The position numbers and the translations under genes were made by a program. A stretch of 64,000 nt of DNA, taken from Actinomycetes bacterium. Its GTDB lineage: Bacteria; Actinomycetota; Acidimicrobiia; Acidimicrobiales; Palsa-688. Below the pieces are notes generated by a model. That model worked only from the letters and a program-made list of their open reading frames with translations. It was not told the DNA's origin and ran no database searches. The DNA is taken from positions 1 through 64,000 of the forward strand of contig JAKBBA010000007.1 in NCBI GenBank assembly GCA_021808665.1, written 5' to 3'. This document shows, piece after piece, positions 52,677 to 61,199 of this stretch. The first letter of the stretch is position 1. Each line of letters opens with the position of its first letter.

Positions 52677-53812
52677 TGCCCGCCTCCGAGTCCTACAGTG
52701 CCTCCGGCGCATTTGCGGACATAGGGCCCGCAGGACGGTCCGGTCCCTTCCGCGCTCCGGTGGGGCACGCGACTCTCGCTGCAGTCGAGGTGCAATCCAC
52801 GGCAGCGTGGATAGCGTCACTTCAATTGCCAAACGGAATGATACCCTGGTACAAAGGTGGCCACGGAGATCCGTGGAACCACGTCGAGGCGGCAATGGCG
52901 CTTTCGGTCGCCGGGTGGACCGAGGAGTCACTACGAGCGTTCGACTGGCTGAGATCCACCCAGCTCGACGACGGCGCATGGTGTCGGTACTACCTCGCAG
53001 ACGGAATCGAAGATCCCCGCCGAGATCCAAACGTTACTGCTTACGTTGCTACCGGCGCGTGGTGGCATTTTCTTGTCACTGGTGATGCCGACTTCCTTGA
53101 GGGAATGTGGAATGTGGTCGACCGTGCGATCACTTTCGCCTTGGGTATGCAGTTGCCGAGTGGAGCCGTGGCCTGGTCGGCTGATCCGGACGGTCACATT
53201 GCCTCCACGGCCCTTTTGACCTCGACGTCGTCGATCTACCACAGTGTGAAGTCGGCTGCGTCTGTCGCCGGCTGCTTGGGTTATGACCGTCCTGAGTGGG
53301 AACTTGCTGCCGAGCGAATGGCCCACGCGGTCCTCGCCAGTCCAGAGTCCTTTGTAGCGAAGGACCGCTGGGCGATGGACTGGTACTACCCGGTCCTGTC
53401 TGGAGCGTTCAGCGGCCAGACGGGCAGAGACCGTCTGAGCCGTCGTTCGGAGGAGTTCGTCATGGCTGATGTCGGCGTGCGCTGCGTCGCCGACCAGCCC
53501 TGGGTTACAGCAGCTGAGACTGCAGAGTGCGCGATAGCATTCGACTCTGTAGGACTCAAGGGTCGCGCGGTGGAACTTCTGAGGACAACCCGGCACATGC
53601 GTGAAGAGGACGGGTCCTACTGGACAGGCTGCGTGCACCCGGAGTGCATCCGCTACCCGGGAGGGGAAAGAACCAGTTACACGGCTGCCGCCGTCGTGAT
53701 AGCCGAACACTGCCTTAGCGGTGAGAGCCCGGCTTCAGGACTGTTCCGGGGCGAGACGTTCCCGGCGCCTTACGGCGTTGCGGAGGTAGTAGACAACACC
53801 GCGGAGACCTGA
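52676..53812 (+). CDS. Alpha/alpha-toroid protein resembling prenyltransferase/squalene-oxidase repeats
   Basis: 378 residues from ATG 52676, overlapping the methyltransferase stop by one base. Repeating helical units with TAAWIASLQLPNGMIPWYKG, HVEAAMALSVAGWTEESLRA, DWLRSTQLDDGAWCRYYLAD and FALGMQLPSGAVAWSADPDG give the (alpha/alpha)6 look of terpene cyclase/prenyltransferase beta or unsaturated-glucuronyl hydrolase folds. There is no DxDD cyclase motif, so it is probably not a triterpene cyclase. Function is unknown. The fixed order GT4-methyltransferase-toroid suggests a sugar-modifying unit. Confidence 0.72.
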   Translation: MPASESYSASGAFADIGPAGRSGPFRAPVGHATLAAVEVQSTAAWIASLQLPNGMIPWYKGGHGDPWNHVEAAMALSVAGWTEESLRAFDWLRSTQLDDGAWCRYYLADGIEDPRRDPNVTAYVATGAWWHFLVTGDADFLEGMWNVVDRAITFALGMQLPSGAVAWSADPDGHIASTALLTSTSSIYHSVKSAASVAGCLGYDRPEWELAAERMAHAVLASPESFVAKDRWAMDWYYPVLSGAFSGQTGRDRLSRRSEEFVMADVGVRCVADQPWVTAAETAECAIAFDSVGLKGRAVELLRTTRHMREEDGSYWTGCVHPECIRYPGGERTSYTAAAVVIAEHCLSGESPASGLFRGETFPAPYGVAEVVDNTAET

Positions 53813-55140
53813 CGGGCGGCGCTGCGACCTGATGCGATGCAGGCTGGGATCCCGGCTCCGTTGTAACTCGAACCTGCGAGGGCGACTTGAGGGAAGGTCC
53901 CAGCCAGACTGGATTGGACCATGTGGACCCAGCGGAGGTGGCCTACCTTATAGAAAGGGAATGCTCCCGGCCAACGACTCAGCCTCCAGTGCGTCGCGGC
54001 GAGGGGTCTTCGCAAGGCGGCTGACAGGTCTCCGATCAGCGTCTCGACGAGCTCTTCGTCGGATAACTTGACAGCTCTGTCGTCACCATATCGGCCGGCT
54101 GATATCCGGAGCACCATCTGATCGGGACCCGACGACCAGTGGGGCCACTTGTTGGAGCCGAATGAGCACGCCGTCATCAACATCCCCGAGCCGGGCGAGA
54201 CGAGGATCCCGTTGACATCGTCAGGCAACCCGAGGCTGGAGCGCAAAACGCACACCGTCGCCACGGCGACGTCTGTGAACTCGGCGGAGCCGAGTCCGCT
54301 CGGAGCGTGCCTTCCTAGGAGACGGGCTGCACGGGGGGCTCCGACTGCTATCACGGCCCCGTCGAAGGGTTCCCCGTCGACATCGATCGGTCCGACACGA
54401 GAACTCGGCGGGCTTACTGACCGTACGCTTTGCGACACGAAGCTGACCCCGCCGGAGCGTAGCTTCTCTACCAAGCGTTCGATCAGCGAGGACATCCCGC
54501 TGCGCGGCGCGAGAAATACCGGGGTATTCGACTTCGCCGCTGTAGGAGCCTGTTTGCGCAAGCCTACCAGGAGACTCCGGGAGGAACGGGCGGTCGCGAG
54601 CAGGCTGGGGGCGGTAGCCCTAGCGCTCAGCTGCGCCGTGGGGGCGGCGTGGATGCTCCCAAGGAGCGGCTCGACGAGCCGGTCGGCAACCCGGGGGCCG
54701 AAGCGGGCGGCGATCAGGTCCCGGACACTCTCGTCGTCGCCGACAGGCGTCGCCGGAGCGACGAGATCCCACGCTGCTCGTACTGCTCCCAGAGGCCCGA
54801 GGAGTCTGCTCGTGGTCAGAGCGCCGATGTCGGTGGGTACGCCGAGCACCAGGCCGGACGGAAGCGGGTGGATGCGGCCAGCGAAATGCACCAGTGTCCG
54901 CCCGGCGGCCGGAGCGACGAGCTCACTCCCCAGGCCGACAGCCGTGGCCAGCTCCACGGCAGCCGGAGTCCTCGTTAGGAACGCGTCTGGTCCTTCGTCG
55001 ACGAGCCGACCGGCGAAGTCAGAGGTGAGCAGCTTCCCTCCGATACGTCCAGGTTCGTAGACGGTCACCTCGGCTTCGTCGCAAATCTCCAAGGCGGCTG
55101 AGAGCCCGGTTATGCCACCCCCTACTATTGCTACTCTCAT
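53770..55140 (-). CDS. hemY: Protoporphyrinogen/coproporphyrinogen oxidase (HemY/CgoX type)
   Basis: 456 residues. The FAD start MRVAIVGGGITGLSAALEIC, then EPGRIGGKLLTSDFAGRLVD, EGPDAFLTRTPAAVELATAV and VPTDIGALTTSRLLGPLGAV, with a C-terminal LAGSSYNGAGIPACIASGRS, fit the oxygen-dependent HemY family. In actinobacteria this enzyme usually oxidises coproporphyrinogen III in the coproporphyrin-dependent route. It overlaps hemE by 4 bases. The 3' end runs 43 bases into the convergent toroid gene. Confidence 0.93.
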   Translation of the reverse strand: MRVAIVGGGITGLSAALEICDEAEVTVYEPGRIGGKLLTSDFAGRLVDEGPDAFLTRTPAAVELATAVGLGSELVAPAAGRTLVHFAGRIHPLPSGLVLGVPTDIGALTTSRLLGPLGAVRAAWDLVAPATPVGDDESVRDLIAARFGPRVADRLVEPLLGSIHAAPTAQLSARATAPSLLATARSSRSLLVGLRKQAPTAAKSNTPVFLAPRSGMSSLIERLVEKLRSGGVSFVSQSVRSVSPPSSRVGPIDVDGEPFDGAVIAVGAPRAARLLGRHAPSGLGSAEFTDVAVATVCVLRSSLGLPDDVNGILVSPGSGMLMTACSFGSNKWPHWSSGPDQMVLRISAGRYGDDRAVKLSDEELVETLIGDLSAALRRPLAATHWRLSRWPGAFPFYKVGHLRWVHMVQSSLAGTFPQVALAGSSYNGAGIPACIASGRSAARQVSAVLSTTSATP

Positions 55141-56174
55141 CCTCCGAACTCGTGTACCAAGTCGACGAGACGTGTCAGAACGTCGGGGTCGGTGTCTGGG
55201 AGCACCCCGTGGCCGAGGTTAAAGACGTGACCTTCGATTCCAGAATCTCGGGCCTCTCTGAGGATCCGCAAGGCGGCGGGTTCGACAGCCTCCCAACCGG
55301 CCACGCACAAAGCGGGGTCTAGATTGCCCTGCAGCGCCACTTGCGCCCCCGTCCGCTCCCGGGCCGCTGACAGCGGGACCCGCCAGTCGACCCCTACGAC
55401 GTGGACGCCCGCCTCTGGGAGCATTCCCAGCAGTTCGCCGGTCCCGACCCCGAAGTAGATCAGCGGCACCCCCAGATCGCCAAGGGCCTGAATAACTCTG
55501 CGCGTCGCGGGAAGTACGTGTCGTCGGAATGAGTCTGGGTCCAAGGAACCCGCCCAGCTGTCGAAGAGTTGGATCGCCTGCGCTCCTGCATGAACCTGGG
55601 CTGCGGCGCTAGCAATCGCCTGATCCCCGAGGCGGTCAAGCAGAGCTACCCACGTTGCGGTATCGGTTGCCATAAGCGACTTGGTCCGGACGTAATCGCG
55701 AGATGTGCGCCCTTCGATCAGGTAGCTCGCCACAGTAAATGGGGCCCCAGCGAAGCCGATCAGCGGGACCTTCAGCTCGGAGGCAAGAATTCTAACTGTT
55801 TCGATGAGCCAAGGGGCGTCCTCGTCGACGTGAAAGGGCCTAACACGATCGAGGTCAGCCGCTGATCGGAACGGATGCTCGATCACTGGGCCTACACCGG
55901 CTTTGATGTCCACTCCGAACCCAGTGGCTGCGGCGGGCACCACGATGTCCGAGAAGACTATTGCGGCGTCGACACCATAGCGACGGACAGGTTGTATCGT
56001 AACCTCGACGGCGACGTCAGGCTTGCGCAGCGAATCGAGGAGACCCTCCTCGCCGCGGAGCTGGCGGTACTCGGGCAGGGCCCGTCCAGCTTGGCGCATG
56101 AACCACACCGGCGTGTAAGCGACCGGCTCGCGCCGGCAGGATGCTAAGAACACGTGTTGGCTGGGTGCGGTCAC
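55137..56174 (-). CDS. hemE: Uroporphyrinogen decarboxylase
   Basis: 345 residues from GTG 56174. The family signature PVWFMRQAGRALPEYRQLRG is at residues 22-41, with the catalytic aspartate in AIVFSDIVVPA and GFAGAPFTVASYLIEGRTSR after it, and a late LQGNLDPALC. It turns uroporphyrinogen III into coproporphyrinogen III, the substrate of the enzyme encoded directly downstream. It is divergent from helD with a 76-bp gap. Confidence 0.97.
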   Translation of the reverse strand: MTAPSQHVFLASCRREPVAYTPVWFMRQAGRALPEYRQLRGEEGLLDSLRKPDVAVEVTIQPVRRYGVDAAIVFSDIVVPAAATGFGVDIKAGVGPVIEHPFRSAADLDRVRPFHVDEDAPWLIETVRILASELKVPLIGFAGAPFTVASYLIEGRTSRDYVRTKSLMATDTATWVALLDRLGDQAIASAAAQVHAGAQAIQLFDSWAGSLDPDSFRRHVLPATRRVIQALGDLGVPLIYFGVGTGELLGMLPEAGVHVVGVDWRVPLSAARERTGAQVALQGNLDPALCVAGWEAVEPAALRILREARDSGIEGHVFNLGHGVLPDTDPDVLTRLVDLVHEFGG

Positions 56175-56250
56175 GCCTTAGACGCTACCCGCAGGCGGAT
56201 CCGGTGTGGCTTGCAATGTGAGCCGCCAGCACGCAAAGTAGTAATCCCCT

Positions 56251-58512
56251 ATGGTGCACCCCGACGTCCAGTCAGAGCAGGTTTTCGTGGACCTGGCGTA
56301 CACCAGGCTCGCTGCCATGCGCGACGCCACCCGCTCGATGGTCCGCGAGGCCTTTGCGGACAAAAGCAGTGGCTTTCAGGCTGTCACAGAACGCGACATG
56401 CGTGTTCGTAGCGGTCTGAGCCGGTTGGAGCAGCTTTTCATCGGGTCCGAGTCGCTGGTGTTCGGCAGGATCGACCGGTCGCATGGGCCGGTGGTTCCCG
56501 ATGGCGCAGAGTCCGCCAGGAGCGTCTCAGGTAGGCGCGAAGCCGACTTGGAGTCGTTCCATATCGGGCGTCTCGGTGTGTCTGGAGTCGACCAGGAGCC
56601 GCTGGTCGTGGACTGGCGTGCCCCGGTGGCCGAGCCCTTCTACCGCGCTACGGGGGCGCATCCGATGGGACTGACCTTGCGACGTCACTTGCTTTGCGAC
56701 GGTCCCAGGGTGGTTGACCTCGAAGACGAACTGTTCGACGTTGACGGTGACGTGAGAGGCCGCTCGCTCGGTCTTGGTGGTCGGCAGGTCCTAATGGCTA
56801 CCCTTGACCGTTCCCGGTCGGGGCGCATGCGCGACATCGTGGCAACAGTCCAAGGCGAACAGGACGAGATCATAAGGGCTCCCCTCCCGGGAGTGATCGT
56901 GGTGCAGGGTGGCCCCGGTACCGGCAAGACCGCGGTGGCTCTTCATCGTGCGGCTTACTTGCTTTACACCCACAGGTTTCCTTTGGAGAAGCAGGGGGTC
57001 CTCGTAGTCGGTCCGAACCGGACCTTCCTGCGCTACATCGAGCACGTCCTGCCGTCCCTGGATGAGACCGGGGTTGAGATGTCGACGGTCAACGGCCTCT
57101 ATCTGTCGTCCTCCAAGATGTCCCCGACGTCGGAAGAGGACCTTGCGACCGCCAGGCTCAAAGGCGACGCCCGGATGGCGAAAGTGATCGCGCGGGCGCT
57201 GAGCATCCGCCAGCGTCCGCTCAAACATGACGTTCGGATCCCGTACGGGGGCCGCGTGCTCCGCCTGAGCGTGGCAGCGTCACAGCAGGTCGTTGCGGCG
57301 GCGAAGCGTCGGCCTGGAACTCACAACGCCCGTCGCCGGCTCGTGGAGGCATACCTGTGGCGCTACCTGGCGGCACAGATAAGCGAGAACAGCCAGGTCG
57401 CCGGTATGCCTCCACCCGATCCTAGTGAGCTCGGCCGCAACCTCCGGCGTGTTGCGGAAATGACAGAGGCACTAGAGTGGATGTGGCCCCGTCTAAGTCC
57501 CGAACAGTTGCTGCGGGACCTCTTTGGGGCTAAGCCTCTCATAGATCTGGCAGCACGAGGTATTCTGAGTGACCGGGAAAAGAACCTGCTTGTCAGGGAA
57601 CGCGGCGGTTCTCTTGAGGCTGTGAGCTGGACTGCCGCCGATGTGGCGCTCCTCGACGAAGCCCTCGCCCTACTCGGTCCGCGGCGCAAGTCCGGCGTCG
57701 ACGTGAACGTCGGGAGCCGAGCTTACGGCCATGTGGTGGTCGACGAGGCGCAGGACCTCTCGCCGATGCAGCTTCGCATGCTCGCTAGACGATCGCTTTC
57801 CTCGTCGATGACGCTCGTCGGTGACATCGCTCAGGCGACTGGCCCGACGGTACCTGGCTCGTGGGCTGACGTAGTAAAGCACCTGTCGACGCGGCGAGGC
57901 TGGAAGCTTCTTGAGCTCTCGGTCAACTACCGGACTCCGAGTGAGATTATGGAGTTGGCCTCGCAAGTGCTCGCTCAAGTCGACTGTTCACTCAGACCCC
58001 CGGAGTCGGTCCGCTCGTCGGGCAGGTCGCCCAGGCTGCTCAGAGCTGCTCGTGGCCCTGGTGATGCTCCGCTTTTCGGGCTGCTCGTGGAGGTCGTAGC
58101 CGAGGAGATGGCAGGGCTCGCTGAGAGGGTGGCGCTCGGTGGCTCTCTAGCGCAGGACTCTCCGCCTGGTGCTTCGGGCGGGGAATCTACGCGGTCCGGG
58201 TACGGCGCAGCGAACGGGACGCTGGCAGTGATCGCAGCGCCGAGCGCCCTCGATGCCGCGGCTGCAGCCTTGAGAAATGCGCGCTTCGATTTCGGAGTGG
58301 CCGGCAAGGAGGCTCTCGATCGGCCGATCACCCTGCTGTCGGTGGACGACGCCAAGGGCCTTGAGTTCGACGCGGTGATCGTCGTGGAACCCCGCAGTGT
58401 CGTCACCGAGAGCTCTCAAGGGCTACGTGGTCTGTATGTCGCGTTCACGAGGGCCACTCAGAGTCTGTCGGTGCTGCACCAGGAGGACCTTCCGTTCGGA
58501 AGCGGTGACTGA
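56251..58512 (+). CDS. HelD/HelR-type RNA polymerase recycling ATPase (UvrD/Rep superfamily 1)
   Basis: 753 residues. An N-terminal helical arm is followed by IGRLGVSGVDQEPLVVDWRA, a family-specific block, then Walker A VVQGGPGTGKTAVALHRAAY and LLYTHRFPLEKQGVLVVGPN, Walker B VVVDEAQDLSPMQLRML, and C-terminal TLLSVDDAKGLEFDAVIVVE. This is class II HelD, which pulls stalled RNA polymerase off DNA. Some actinobacterial forms (HelR) protect against rifampicin. The ATP motifs are intact. A UvrD-like DNA helicase is less likely because of the N-terminal block. Confidence 0.9.
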   Translation: MVHPDVQSEQVFVDLAYTRLAAMRDATRSMVREAFADKSSGFQAVTERDMRVRSGLSRLEQLFIGSESLVFGRIDRSHGPVVPDGAESARSVSGRREADLESFHIGRLGVSGVDQEPLVVDWRAPVAEPFYRATGAHPMGLTLRRHLLCDGPRVVDLEDELFDVDGDVRGRSLGLGGRQVLMATLDRSRSGRMRDIVATVQGEQDEIIRAPLPGVIVVQGGPGTGKTAVALHRAAYLLYTHRFPLEKQGVLVVGPNRTFLRYIEHVLPSLDETGVEMSTVNGLYLSSSKMSPTSEEDLATARLKGDARMAKVIARALSIRQRPLKHDVRIPYGGRVLRLSVAASQQVVAAAKRRPGTHNARRRLVEAYLWRYLAAQISENSQVAGMPPPDPSELGRNLRRVAEMTEALEWMWPRLSPEQLLRDLFGAKPLIDLAARGILSDREKNLLVRERGGSLEAVSWTAADVALLDEALALLGPRRKSGVDVNVGSRAYGHVVVDEAQDLSPMQLRMLARRSLSSSMTLVGDIAQATGPTVPGSWADVVKHLSTRRGWKLLELSVNYRTPSEIMELASQVLAQVDCSLRPPESVRSSGRSPRLLRAARGPGDAPLFGLLVEVVAEEMAGLAERVALGGSLAQDSPPGASGGESTRSGYGAANGTLAVIAAPSALDAAAAALRNARFDFGVAGKEALDRPITLLSVDDAKGLEFDAVIVVEPRSVVTESSQGLRGLYVAFTRATQSLSVLHQEDLPFGSGD

Positions 58513-58553
58513 GTTTCCAGGACGGTGTCGCTCGCGACGGGGAGCGCTTGGTA

Positions 58554-59117
58554 GTGTCGGCAAGCGTGGGAATCGCACCTGAGCGCAAGGCGGAACTGGT
58601 AGCCCTCGTGAAGGAGCAGGGCTACGAACGGCGTTCAGAGCCTTTCCGTCTCACGTCGGGAGGCTGGAGCCACGACTATATAGACGGCAAGTACGCACTC
58701 TCGCGTGGCCCGGCTCTTCGCCGGGCTGCGGAGGCTGCTCAGGAGGTCCTTGGAGTCGAGTTCTGCGCAGTGGGGGGTCCGACGATGGGAGCGGATGCTC
58801 TAGCGCATGCGGTGTCGATCCTCTCCGGGTGCGGTTGGTTCTCTGTTCGAAAGGAGGCCAAAGGGCACGGCCGCCAGGCATGGGTGGAAGGCAGTCGCCT
58901 TCGCGAAGGTGACGCGGTGGTCATGGTCGAAGACGTGGTGTCGACTGGGGCTTCACTGTTGCGGGCGGCCGGGCGCCTCGATGAGCTCGGAGTTCGGGTC
59001 GTGGCTGCCACGGCGCTGGTCGATCGAAGCCCCAAGGTCTTGGAGGCTTTCGACGCCGCCGGAATCCCGTGGAGACCTCTTCTCACGTGGGAGGACCTCC
59101 AGATCGAGCCGCTTTGA
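58554..59117 (+). CDS. pyrE: Orotate phosphoribosyltransferase-like protein
   Basis: 187 residues from GTG 58554. RRSEPFRLTSGGWSHDYIDG and KYALSRGPALRRAAEAAQEV, then the PRPP-binding loop AVVMVEDVVSTGASLLRAAG, match PyrE. RKEAKGHGRQAWVEGSRL holds the usual Lys pair of the mobile loop. It makes OMP from orotate and PRPP. No other pyrimidine genes are next to it, so a related phosphoribosyltransferase is possible. Confidence 0.88.
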   Translation: MSASVGIAPERKAELVALVKEQGYERRSEPFRLTSGGWSHDYIDGKYALSRGPALRRAAEAAQEVLGVEFCAVGGPTMGADALAHAVSILSGCGWFSVRKEAKGHGRQAWVEGSRLREGDAVVMVEDVVSTGASLLRAAGRLDELGVRVVAATALVDRSPKVLEAFDAAGIPWRPLLTWEDLQIEPL

Positions 59118-59158
59118 AGTTACGTGTCGTGCCACGACAGGACATCAGATACAGGCTT

Positions 59159-59719
59159 CTACTGTTCCCCGATACTGTCGGAGCATGCTTCGGCGGTGTC
59201 GAGCGCCGTTTCGATGCGTTCGAGGCCTTCTTCGAGGGTTCTCAAGTCGCCGATAGGGTCTATTAGGTAGCGCCGAACGCCGCTGACATGGGTAGGCGCA
59301 GCCTTTTCGAGGATGGCCTCGCCAGCTGGGCTCAGAGCCGCAACAGTTCCCCGTCCGTCGACCGGGCACGTCTTGCGGGTGACCAGCCCCGCCTTTACCA
59401 GCGTGCTGACCCTTCTTGTGAGTCCGCTGCGCGAGATGACGAGCAGGTCTGCCAAGTCCGACATTCGCATCCCTTCAGTGCCGGCTTCGCTCAGATGAAC
59501 GAGCACGGCGTAACCGCCGAGGGTCAGGTTGTGGGATCTACGTAGATCCCGGTCCAAAAGGTCGTGGATCCTGGCTTCGTCTCGCAGGAGGCGCCTCCAG
59601 ACCGACTGCTCGCAGTCGGACAGCCACCTCGCCTCCCAGGCAGCCTCCGTTCGGGCTTTTAGATCGATTTGTGATGTTCGGGCAGTTCTGTTCTCAGACG
59701 CCTCTTCACTTGAAGCCAT
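59159..59719 (-). CDS. MarR-family transcriptional regulator
   Basis: 186 residues. The winged helix is seen in LTLGGYAVLVHLSEAGTEGM, RMSDLADLLVISRSGLTRRV and GLVTRKTCPVDGRGTVAALS. A charged 25-residue N-terminal extension precedes it. It is divergent from the sigma factor gene (84-bp gap), whose promoter it may overlap. The ligand is unknown. Confidence 0.93.
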   Translation of the reverse strand: MASSEEASENRTARTSQIDLKARTEAAWEARWLSDCEQSVWRRLLRDEARIHDLLDRDLRRSHNLTLGGYAVLVHLSEAGTEGMRMSDLADLLVISRSGLTRRVSTLVKAGLVTRKTCPVDGRGTVAALSPAGEAILEKAAPTHVSGVRRYLIDPIGDLRTLEEGLERIETALDTAEACSDSIGEQ

Positions 59720-59803
59720 CTGTCAGGTACAATTCAGTCTCTGGTAGGTCTTTGAGCCTGCTCCGTACACCTGCCCAGGGTACATCGGGAAAGACGAGGA
59801 CGA

Positions 59804-60739
59804 TTGCCCAACAACCACGCCGCCCAGCCTGAAGAAGACTTGGTCCGTCTCTATCTCAACGATATAGGCAAGCATGCCCTGCTCACCAAGGATGACGAAG
59901 CCCACTTGGCCCAGGCTATAGAGGCCGGACGGGAGGCTAGGGCGGAGTTGGCTTCGGGCAAAGCGGTCAGCCCGGCCCGAAAGCGAGAGCTGAGACGGTT
60001 GGTCAGGGCGGGTGACGACGCTTCGGAGACGTTTGTTAAGGCGAACCTGAGACTGGTCGTATCCATAGCCAAGAAGTACCAAGCTGCCGAGCTTCCTCTG
60101 TTGGACCTGGTACAGGAGGGGAACCTGGGCCTGATCCACGCGGTGGAGAAGTTCGACTGGCGGAAGGGTTTCAAGTTCTCGACCTACGCTACCTGGTGGA
60201 TTCGCCAGGCGATAACACGGGGTATAGCCAACACCGGGCGTACCGTGCGGCTTCCGGTCCACGCAGGGGACCTTCTGACCAGGGTAACCAAGGCTCGGGG
60301 TCGCTTGGAGGGTCAGTTGGGACGTCGACCGACCGTCGCTGAGCTTGCCACGGACTTGGAGCTCGACGAAGAGAAGGTAATAGAGATTCTCCGCCATGCA
60401 GCAGAGCCTCTTTCTTTGTCCGAGCCTCTCCGAGAGGACGGTGATGCGGAGCTTGGCGACGTGGTGGAGGACAGGGGTGCTGTCTCTCCCTTTGACGCTG
60501 CCGCCGCGGCACTTCTTTCGGGTGAAGTGAACAAGATGCTGGTAGCGCTCGACGAGAGGGAACGCGAGATACTGCGTCTCAGGTTTGGTCTCGATCGTGG
60601 GGAACCTCGAACGTTGGACGAGGTCGGGGAGCATTTCAGCCTTACCAGGGAGCGTATTCGCCAGATCGAAGCTCGTGCCATGTCCAAACTGAGGCACCCT
60701 TCTACTGACCGCGGGGCCCGGGAGCTGCTTACCGGCTGA
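59804..60739 (+). CDS. RNA polymerase sigma factor, RpoD/HrdB-like group 1 or 2
   Basis: 311 residues from TTG 59804, preceded by AAAGACGAGGACGA. Region 1.2 DLVRLYLNDIGKHALLTKDD, region 2 LRLVVSIAKKYQAAELPLLD and KFSTYATWWIRQAITRGIAN, region 3 RLPVHAGDLLTRVTKARGRL and region 4 TLDEVGEHFSLTRERIRQIE are complete. Region 1.1 and the spacer of a full RpoD are missing, so it could be an accessory group 2 factor. TACAAT at 59728-59733 is a likely -10 box upstream. Confidence 0.92.
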   Translation: MPNNHAAQPEEDLVRLYLNDIGKHALLTKDDEAHLAQAIEAGREARAELASGKAVSPARKRELRRLVRAGDDASETFVKANLRLVVSIAKKYQAAELPLLDLVQEGNLGLIHAVEKFDWRKGFKFSTYATWWIRQAITRGIANTGRTVRLPVHAGDLLTRVTKARGRLEGQLGRRPTVAELATDLELDEEKVIEILRHAAEPLSLSEPLREDGDAELGDVVEDRGAVSPFDAAAAALLSGEVNKMLVALDEREREILRLRFGLDRGEPRTLDEVGEHFSLTRERIRQIEARAMSKLRHPSTDRGARELLTG

Positions 60740-60758
60740 CGCGCCAAAGCCTGGCGGT

Positions 60759-61199
60759 CTAAAGGTTGCGACCTCCTAGCCCCCTTGGGACTTTTGCTAT
60801 TACGGCTGCGGCTATTAGGTGGAGGCGTTTCTCGGTCACGAGTACGACGGCGATCCTCCCGGACTCCCCAGCCGGAGCCAGCTGGACTTGGCCAGGGCTA
60901 AAACTGCCGCTGAAGGCCATGGCGCAGATCTCAGCGTCGTTTTCTGCTGCGAGGCGGGCCTTCTCTGCTGCGGGGAGAGACAGGCGGACTTTGTCGAGTG
61001 GAAGCTCGTGCACCCCGACCAGGCGAGCTTGGCCGGTGTGAAGCGCCGAACGCCCAACCGGTATTGCCCGGTAGCACACTGACACCGACGTGTTGGACAG
61101 CGTCGACGTGGAGGAGCACCCACTGAGGGCGGCCACGCAGACGCCGACCCCTGCGACAAGAGCCCAGGCTCGTGTACGACGGGTTGCTACGGTGCCCAT
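60759..61199 (-). CDS. Small putative lipoprotein
   Basis: 146 residues from ATG 61199. The signal TRRTRAWALVAGVGVCVAAL leads to the lipobox LSGC and a Ser/Thr-rich stretch. The mature part has two cysteines and no domain I know. The 5' end overlaps the 3' end of the YbhN-type gene by 13 bases, so the two are probably co-transcribed. Confidence 0.78.
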   Translation of the reverse strand: MGTVATRRTRAWALVAGVGVCVAALSGCSSTSTLSNTSVSVCYRAIPVGRSALHTGQARLVGVHELPLDKVRLSLPAAEKARLAAENDAEICAMAFSGSFSPGQVQLAPAGESGRIAVVLVTEKRLHLIAAAVIAKVPRGLGGRNL

